Shown here in pieces: positions 55,201-64,000 of a stretch of 64,000 nt of DNA (positions are counted from its first letter, which is position 1; each line of letters begins with the position of its first letter). The notes below the pieces were generated by a model. That model made no database searches. It was given only the letters and a program-made list of their open reading frames with translations, and was not told the DNA's origin. Made by a program: the position numbers and the translations under genes. Source of the stretch: Asterias amurensis (Eukaryota; Echinodermata; Asteroidea; Forcipulatida; Asteriidae); NCBI RefSeq assembly GCF_032118995.1, contig NC_092667.1:5572931-5636930 (forward strand), given 5' to 3'.

Positions 55201-58200
55201 ACGACATGGCCTTGACTTTGCAAGCAAAGAGGTTTTGTTAACCTAGGACGTGCCAGCATTTCCTCGATCGGAAACCGTGATATAAAGGCATGTCAAATGC
55301 CATGGTGAAGTTATTGTTCATACAAGGAAAAGAAGAAGAAGAAAAGGAATGTAAAATAAAAAAATTCATTCTATACTTATGGCAATGAAACCAAGGATGA
55401 CTAAAGTCATAAGTGAACTTGATCACCATAGATCACAACTGAAACCAGGGCCCAACTAAAAACTGCTTAAGTGGAAAATTGCTTAAAAGCAGTGGACACT
55501 ATTGGTAATTGTCAAAGACTTGTCTTCACAGTTGGTGTATCTCAACATATGCATAAAATAACAAACCTGTGAAAATTTGAGCTCAATCGGTCATCAAAGT
55601 TGTGAGATAATATTGAAAGAAGAAAACACCATTGTCACACCAAGTTGTGTGCGTTTAGATGGTTGATTTCGAGACCGCAAGTTCTAAATCTGAGGTCTCG
55701 AAATCAAACTCGTGGAAAATAATTACTTCTTTCTCGAAAACTATGGCACTTCAGAGGGAGCCGTTTCTCAGAATGTTTTATACCATCAACCTCTCCCCAT
55801 TACTCATCACCAAGAAAGGTTTTATGCTAATAATTATTTTAAGTAATTACCAATAGTGTCCACTGCCTTTAACAGTTGTCTGCTAGGCAGAAATTAGCAG
55901 GATACCAGACAAACATTGTACCCATGTTGTATGGTAGTTTGGCTGGTAACCTAATTGGTCTGGCATCAAAGCTTTGTTATGCTTTAGCTCTTTTAAGCAG
56001 CTTTATGAAATTGAGCCCAGAGTTTGTGTCCGGGTGCTCTTAATTGCTCAGCCAAGCCTTGGGGCAGGGCGCGCCGTTGAGCGGTAGAGAGCACACTGTG
56101 CGAGGTTAAAGATAAAACAAATTTATAATTAAATTGAATAAGTTGAAGACAACCATTGTCCTCTGAAGTTACAGCCTGCAGGATTTTGATTATCAAAGAT
56201 GAAGGGAAAAAATTAAAAAGAATATACTTGTATAAATATTTTAAAAATTATCTCCGAAATAAAGAAAAATGCATTAACTATAAACACTTGTAATTCTGAA
56301 TTATTTACCCCCGCCCCCCCCCCCCCCAAGGGCCTAGTACATTTGAATAAATATTGTTGAATGATATTAATTTGGGGGGCTAAAAAAATAATTAAAAAAT
56401 CCAGATGGTACTGAAAAAACGAAAGTAATTTGGGCTCTTGTAACCTGTTTCTGCTAGGCAAATTATATTCTAATTGTTTGTGCTTTATATAGGCTGTATG
56501 CAATTGTGCCCTGATCGTCATTCCTTGGCTCACGCATGCGCATCTAAGTAGTGTGCAAAACGAATTCTATTACGGGAGCTTTACAGAGCGCCCTCTACGG
56601 AGAGAGACCATATTACTTTCATTCAACAATTCGATGACAACATTTTTATGACTGGGTTTCCATTTATAATTATGAACTGGGCTTGAACTTTTACAAGCGG
56701 TTTTTGGTTTTTTTTACAATATACAGCCAATATTTAGCCTTCGATAAAGACTCATCTGCTAGGGTCGAAATGTCAAGTAATTACTTTTTGGTTGTTGAGT
56801 TGGTGGAAAGTAGTTTACAACAGCTAATTCTTATTTTCTCAAAATATATACACGATATGGTTTCAACTCCCCTTTTTATGTTTATGTTAACGGATACCAC
56901 GCCCTTTCAGATATTGTACATTGGGTGTGCCCAAGGTATTAGAGTGTAACGATTATTTTGAGAATGGGTGTGGGGAGAGGGGCGCAAAAAACCGTCGGCA
57001 CAGCGCCAGAATGTTGCATAAAATGGAGTAGATTTTGGCAAACATTGGACCGAGGGCCTTGAAGAAAGGGACCTTGAATTTTAGGCCCACGTGGGGGTAC
57101 CGATACGGGGCCCTGTCTGGGGACACCTTTCGAAAAATTGCGCAAGCGCTAACTGTTGAATGAGGTGCATGCCGGTCTAGCTAGGGATCAAACTTGTGCG
57201 CTAACTAGACCAGCATGCATCTCATTCAACGCCTACAGCGCAAGTACCGAGTATTTGTGATAAGGTATGGTAGTCTTTGGCGACCCTGTTTTGTAGAGGG
57301 CGCTTTATCGACCGTTTTAGAGCCTGACTCGGAAGGACTGGGGCATGTCTACCGATCTGGATCTCGATCCAGATGTTTGTGTGATACATATCTCTTCTCC
57401 AGTAACTCGTGTTGCGGACAGTATTCGTGTAAACGTCGCCTGTCGAGACTACGCTAGAGACGGTTATCTACGCGTATTCGTGCTGTGTGCATCGAACGCG
57501 CCTTGCGTCTCGAGTTTTTCTAAACACTTGTTATTTTTCAGTGTGTTTTGTTGTAACTGCTCTATGGCGAACTGCTGGTTTCTTTGCCAAAACCGTCTGC
57601 TGGTGTTTCCTACTCCTTGCAAGGTAATACGACGAATAATGTGACCTTATTTGTTTTATTTTATTAAACGCAATTATTGCGACAAATTGTTCTTGAAAAC
57701 AATGAAGAAAATGTTACAGATTGTCCTGGCATTCCAGCTCTTGTATTATTGATATTGTCGATAACATTTTAAGCATTAAATTTTTCTCAACTCAACTATT
57801 CTCCGCAAAACATACTTTTGATTCAAAGACTCATACTTTCCCCAACAGTTAAAGACTGAAACACATTACCATCAGACATCAACATCAACATCTTTTCAGC
57901 TACTAATTAATTGTCAAAGCTTGTTCTGTATCTAGACAATGGAGCAGCTGCCGACGGTGAACGGTTTGTTGTGTGCTCAGTGGGTGCCAAAATATGAACA
58001 AAAATATCCACCACGGAAGAATAAGACCTTTCAATGAGCTGTTATAACCAGATCCTGATCCAGAACACAGAACAATTTTTTTTATATTTATAACATTGAT
58101 ATTTTCAAACTTAACATAGTTGCAATTTCGCTTCATTCCGTAAAAATGTTGTTTTCTTCCATGTCAGGCCAACCTGTTACGGTGACTCCAATATTTCGAG

Positions 58201-61200
58201 AAGAAGTTTGTTAAGCAGCGCCCTCTATTTCGAAAAAGAAAATAAGATTATGGTCACTGCACAGTGGATTGTGGCGATTACCATAGCAACATCAGTATCT
58301 TTCTGTGTTCTTCTGATTGGCCTTACCATCTTCGTCTGTGCCTTAAGGAGCCCGGCGTACGTCGTCATCGACCCCACAGATAAAGACAGTGACATCCTTT
58401 CGAAAGCAGGCAGTAAAGAGAAGGAGGTTGATGAGGAGCACTGCCGTAAAAATGAGGTCGAGGAAGATACTCGAGTACTTTCATTTGTGTCAGTTATCGA
58501 ATAGTAGAATCACAGTATTGCGTCCCAGTCGTCGACCTGTGACAGTAGTCGATTAATATCAGTCGAATAGTGATAGCAGTCGAATAGTGATTGTCGAAAC
58601 ACCAAAAATTTGATGAGAGAAAAATCAAATGGTCCTCATCGGGATTTGAACCCAAGACCCCTGACACTTCGGGCATAGTGTGCTCTAACGAAAGCTACGA
58701 TGCACAGCAGTCGACTCCCTCCCTTAGTACTAGTAGTCGAATAATTACTCCAATAGCGAAAGTATTCGAATAATCACAGTATGCAGAAAGTTTAGTCAGA
58801 TTCACCGCTAACCAATAATAGTTAGTATCGAGCTTCTGAGTTAATTATTTTTTAATTAATCTGAAAATGTCTTTAACACTCTTCTTTGACTAAAGTAAGA
58901 CTGTTATAAAGAAAGACAAATAAATAAAAAGGGTTGGGTTACCACCTCCTCGAAATGTTTGTATTTGTTAAGATTATTATTTTGTAATTTATAAGCACAT
59001 TACCACCGACAGCATGTTGTTCAAATCACCCTTTGGCCTATGCACCAGACCTTAACGAACATTAGGACTTTTTAGGACTTCTTAGCAATACTATTAATTT
59101 TATGAAGGGGGATAGTTTACTGCATTTACTTCAACGTGTGTCACTTACATTTTGTTAACTAAGATGTTAACTCCAGATTGTGTTTGGATATGGCCAGCAC
59201 TCTAGCGCTCGACTTGCCTCTACTATCAACCCTCGCAACAGTTTTAAATTGCTGCATATTTAATGAGCGTTTCAAATACCGCGCGCTGTGCTATTTTTAG
59301 AATCGGCTAGCAAACAGAAGCATCCTCGCACACCTCCACCCCCCTCCCCACGCGGTCCAAAGGTGACTTATCGTTCACTCATTATTATTTATAAGCGTGA
59401 GAGACCAACTTAGAAAAGAAAACTTAACAATTTCTATTTTAATTTCTACAGAACATGAACAACACCCACCCCAAAAAGATAAAGTAATAATAAGTATTTA
59501 TTTTCGACCTTAGGGCTGAGGTTACGTCAGTCTGAAACGTAAATACCACAATGACTAAAACCACAACTTCTATAATCGTTACCCATTTCCGCTAACGACG
59601 AACTATGCTGCGGTAAGGGTGAGTTTGCCCGTTTTCGGCCCGTACATAATGACGTCATCTAATCCAGAATTAGAATCTTGCGGGAAAAAGTTACAATAAG
59701 GATTTAGTTGGAAAAGTGTTCCCCTCTCGGGAATATAAAAAAAAACGGTATTGCTGACGTTTGTTTGCAATAGAGTTCCCCGTGATAATAAAAATAGATG
59801 TTTTACCGCAGAGGTCTTTTAGTAGTCAGTCGGGTGAGTGGGAGCTCCATTAAAGGCACAGCCGTCGATTTCACAAAACTCTTCCTAACTTAAGATTAAT
59901 CTTATAGGACTTAGGACGAGTCCCAACCCTGCACTGTAACATGCAGACCTTAAGATTAATCCTAATTTAGGACGAGTTACTCGTCCTAACTCGAGATAAG
60001 ACGAGTCCTAACTCTTTGTGAAATCGACCCCTGGACACTATTGGTAATTACTCAAATTAATTGTTAGTATAAAACATACTTGGTAACGCGCAATGGTGAG
60101 CTATTGATAGTATAAAAACATTGTGAGATAGAGAAAGATAAAAAGGCAATTTCTCACTCAAATATTAAGACTTCGGACCTGAGGCGCGGGGGGGGGGGGG
60201 GTTGCTCAGTCCCTCTCCCGTTCCTGCCCCGGGCCATGGTCACATAATTAATGATATTTCCTCCTAGCATAATAAAGACTGGTCAATATTGAACTCATCC
60301 ATAGTTTCCACGAAGACCTGGAAGGATAGGGAGGCAAAAGGGAAATGATTTTATATCCCTCCTCGTAACTGTTACATAATACATCCAGTAGGACGAGGTG
60401 ACCCATCAAGCATTGATATGGTCTGTAAGAACTGACGTTTCTTCGTTATCTTCTCTTTGCATGTGTCTTCAGTCCGAAGAGCCAGGGAGGGACAGACACA
60501 GTAGTTGGTGGGGGGTGGGAGGGTGTACCTCTGATAAAACTAAGGAATTTAGAGCACATTGTCAGTGTCAATGTCACGAGTGAGAAAGGTTGTGCAGACT
60601 AGTATTTTTTTTTCAAAATGGCTGCCACTTGTTATACATCCCCATGTCTCGTCAAAATGACAAATTTACGATAGCCCTGCCAAAATGTGTTTTACGTTTG
60701 AATATAATTGTATACATCAAATGATGCTTTAAAGAGACATACTAAGAACGAAATAAGACATGTAATTCAGCGTCAGCACTGAAGTCTGCAATGTTTCCGT
60801 AAAGCCACCATACAACTATTTTCAGTGTTGAGACTTTGGTAGAGAGACACACGCTGTAAGTGTCCCACCATTAACTGTTTTTCCTTTAGTTTTCTAAATC
60901 TATCCCACGGTTACAAACCAATGTGTGACCATCCTGTGATCTGGAGCCTAATGACTGGGAAACGGCTGCGGTTGATCGATGACGTATGCATGAGATTTAG
61001 CACAGTGGTGATGTACGCTTTAAGGTGGGTATTTTTGGCACACTTTTTATAACTTACGTAAAGGACGGTCAAGATTTTGTTAATGTGCAATGAGGGTCTA
61101 ATAATCCCAATGATGTCAAAATATTGCTTCAACGTCGGTCTTTTGTGTTTTAATTAGTGACACACTTCCGATTCTACGTGGGGCCTTGATGGAGACCAAG

Positions 61201-64000
61201 CGGGTATGGGTGTCAAGCCCAGTATAGTAGGCAGGCAGCATTTCTGTGAGGGGGCACAAGTCGGTGGTCAGTGGAAGTTCGTAGAAAACACTGGACGCAT
61301 CTATCTGTGTGCACGCCCGGATTAGTCAAAGCAGCAGTAATTCCTACCAGTTTCCACTCGTCATCTTAAGCAGACGTGGTTAAACAAGCACGTGGAGTGG
61401 TTCGGCCTAGAGGTTGATGCAGGATATTCTGTAGCTTCTTGTTGTCTCGATGTTTAAACCATGTTTTTCCTGGATTTCTAACCACGACCAGTTCAGACCT
61501 TGCCACATCCCATGTTTGTCATAGCATAACGGAAACCAAATACCACTCACTTCACACCGTCACAAAACAAAAGAAACAAACAAGATGGCGGCGAGACTCT
61601 GAGCATGCGCAGTTAGTACCACCCACCGCTACACAGTTTCCTGCAGATCAACTCAGATAAACCGGATGAATCTCAACTCACTTTGACATGAAATATTTAT
61701 ATGGATTTAAAGTTTTCCTCCATGTCGGGAAAGTACCTTAAAATATGGATCTACTAAAGAACCTACATGTTTGGCAAGGATACCAGCGTTGGACCACGTC
61801 AGGAGTTCTCCTATACATTAGTGTATGGTTGCTAAATGTAGCAACTCCACATGCAGTGTCGGCTGCCGGTAAGTACCCTAAAAAAAACTCTGGAAACTTA
61901 TTTTAAATTATAAAAGCTACTAAGTTGGGTTTTTGAAAGTTCACAGAATATTTAATGTTAGCATGCTACATGGACATTATTTCATTCAAGAATTGTCTCA
62001 TCTGTATACAAACTTGCCCTGAGATTCCGTATGCTGTGAGTGTCTTTAGAAGTTTGTGATAGAATGTTATGACAATGGAGAAATAATATTGACAAGGAAT
62101 ACATTTTTGTTAAGTTAAATTAAACCAGTGAGTGATTGTTACGTGTACATTTATTTTGTCAAACAATCAACGTAACTCCTAAAGTCGTATGATTCGCAAG
62201 GTTTCCATTGGTCGTGTTTTGTTAAAAAAAAATTATTTAGTTACATTTGAATTTTTAACCTTAATACAAAAATACAACTCGAATTGCAAAACCATTATTT
62301 GACATACGAACTCACTGAAATAATGCTAAAAAATATTTAACAAGGTATCATTACTCCCAACAGCCATATAATGCTTAATAAAATGGTAACTTAAGTCATC
62401 AGACAAAATTACATACTCGATAAGGGAAATGCAAACAAATTCTTTTATTAGAATTTAGATAACGGAAGTCAAATCGCTTCCTGACCTTAGACCTGAAGGT
62501 CACGATTTGCAAACACGGCTTCCGGTCTATATTTTGATACAACAATAGGTTTGAAAATTTAAAGGCGCTGGACACCTTTGATAATTCTCATAGAACAGTA
62601 GTCTCACTTTGTGTATCCCAACATTGCATGAAATAATCACTCTGAAAATTTACAACTCAATTAGTCATCGAAGTTGCGAGAGAAAGGGGAAAGGGGAAAA
62701 ACATCATCGTCTCACAAATCTGTGTGATTTCAGAAACATATAAAATGCTTCGGGACTAGCCTGTCTTTTAATATTTGAGTATGAAATTACAATTGAAAGG
62801 GACTTGACTTGAGATGGAGAGTCAGACACGATTCTCCTCAAACCTCGTTTATAAATGCCCGGGCCAGGGACTCGGGAAATCATTTATTAAAGGAGATCTG
62901 ATTTCAAGGCAATTCAAACTTGGACGCAAAATACGAAGTCTTGAATAAGCGATTAATATACGTCCTTGAAAACAAAGACATTGTGTAAGGAATGGCGGTT
63001 TTCTCTATGCTATAAGTTTGCTTTAACTATTTGTTTTTAATAAACAAAACTATTAATGGATTAATTAAGTGATAAAAATACAAGCCATTTTAGAACCGAA
63101 AAAAAATGAAAGAAAAACATCATAATAATATATAATAATAAAAATAATAAAAAAGGGAAAACCCTAAAACAGCCAATCAAGGATATATTATTGTGTACAA
63201 ATTGTCAAACTGAACACTCAGTTGAATACACTGTACGTATTCAACCACCTTTAAAAATAAACTAAATTTTACCTTTCGTTTAAAAACTACAAAACTGTTT
63301 TTGGACGCACTTTATCTTCATTGTGAACTCACCTTCAAAAATGTTTATTGAGAAGCTTTCGGTTTTGACTCAGCGATTGATATAAAACGCGTAGGAGTGT
63401 TATTGACGACTACAGGACTGTATGACGTCAAAGAGGGGACCGGGTCAGGACCTGATGATTGGTCAGACTTTAAGTACAATGGACCATTGTCATGGTGCGG
63501 CCATTGTTTTTTCTCTTATTTAATCAATATAACCAAAGCGAGGCTTGATGGACTAATAGTCTGATCCCGTTGGGCATAATGCAAACTGGTATTCATCGTT
63601 TCTCTGGCACATAGGGCATGAGACTAAGAGGGTAATGGCCCAATGATAGATCCTTGTGTAAATGGCTCTAGGTTCCCATGATTGCTTCAATGTACAATGA
63701 AGGTACTTTTTCAATAATATTATGACAACGGAAATCCCTATCCGTTGTCTAAACAGATTGCACTCAGAATAGTTGTACCATATCTAGCATGGTTGTACAC
63801 AGGTTATGAAAGTAAACTAGCAACTATACTGTGTGGATGAACAACAAATAAGAAGGTTCGATGTGGGTCATTAGGTCAGAGGTCAGAGTTAGCCTATGAC
63901 GCCTACATGTAGCCCGAGGTCTAAGTACTCTTGGATGCAAATTCTGATACTCTTGTATCAGAAATAGTATGCATCATAAATGCACTGAGAACCTTTAATG

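Overview
The window looks like animal genomic DNA, most probably an echinoderm and possibly a sea star. Introns are GT-AG, no bacterial gene organisation is visible, and the sequence is crowded with palindromic TTAA-flanked elements, tRNA-derived SINEs, LINE and Penelope fragments and poly-G/poly-C tracts. The sea-star guess comes from recalling similar repeats and was not checked by a search.

The first ~13.5 kb is repeat-rich and intergenic: a 2.45-kb terminal-inverted-repeat element carrying two tandem LINE tails (1844-4298), a frameshifted Penelope-like remnant (6303-6862, minus), a SINE, a 5'-truncated LINE reverse transcriptase (8507-9439, minus) with twin hairpins at its junction, and several foldback elements.

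The coding content is a plus-strand cluster of single-pass membrane proteins with tyrosine-motif-rich tails. Gene 1 (13617-30776, seven exons joining in one 691-residue frame) encodes a signal peptide, one MAM domain, a short stalk, one membrane segment and a ~425-residue tail with 7 YxxL/I and 6 YxxP motifs. Gene 2 (44995-53905, three exons, 815 residues as read) has a short ectodomain, one membrane segment and a ~740-residue tail with 13 YxxL/I motifs, resembling the layout of vertebrate transmembrane adaptors such as LAT, PAG and LAX. A small 84-codon membrane ORF (58250-58504) follows, and a third gene starts at 61745 with a signal-peptide exon whose first codons match gene 1. Genes 1 and 2 share intron phases around the membrane exon (phase 1 before, phase 2 after). 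I infer a locally duplicated receptor/adaptor family for phosphotyrosine signalling, possibly immune or phagocytic; the function is not shown by the sequence.

Between genes 1 and 2 a minus-strand spliced transcript is suggested by three exons with strong splice sites (35309-37909), but their reading frames do not all join. The rest is introns, mobile elements and unannotatable DNA.
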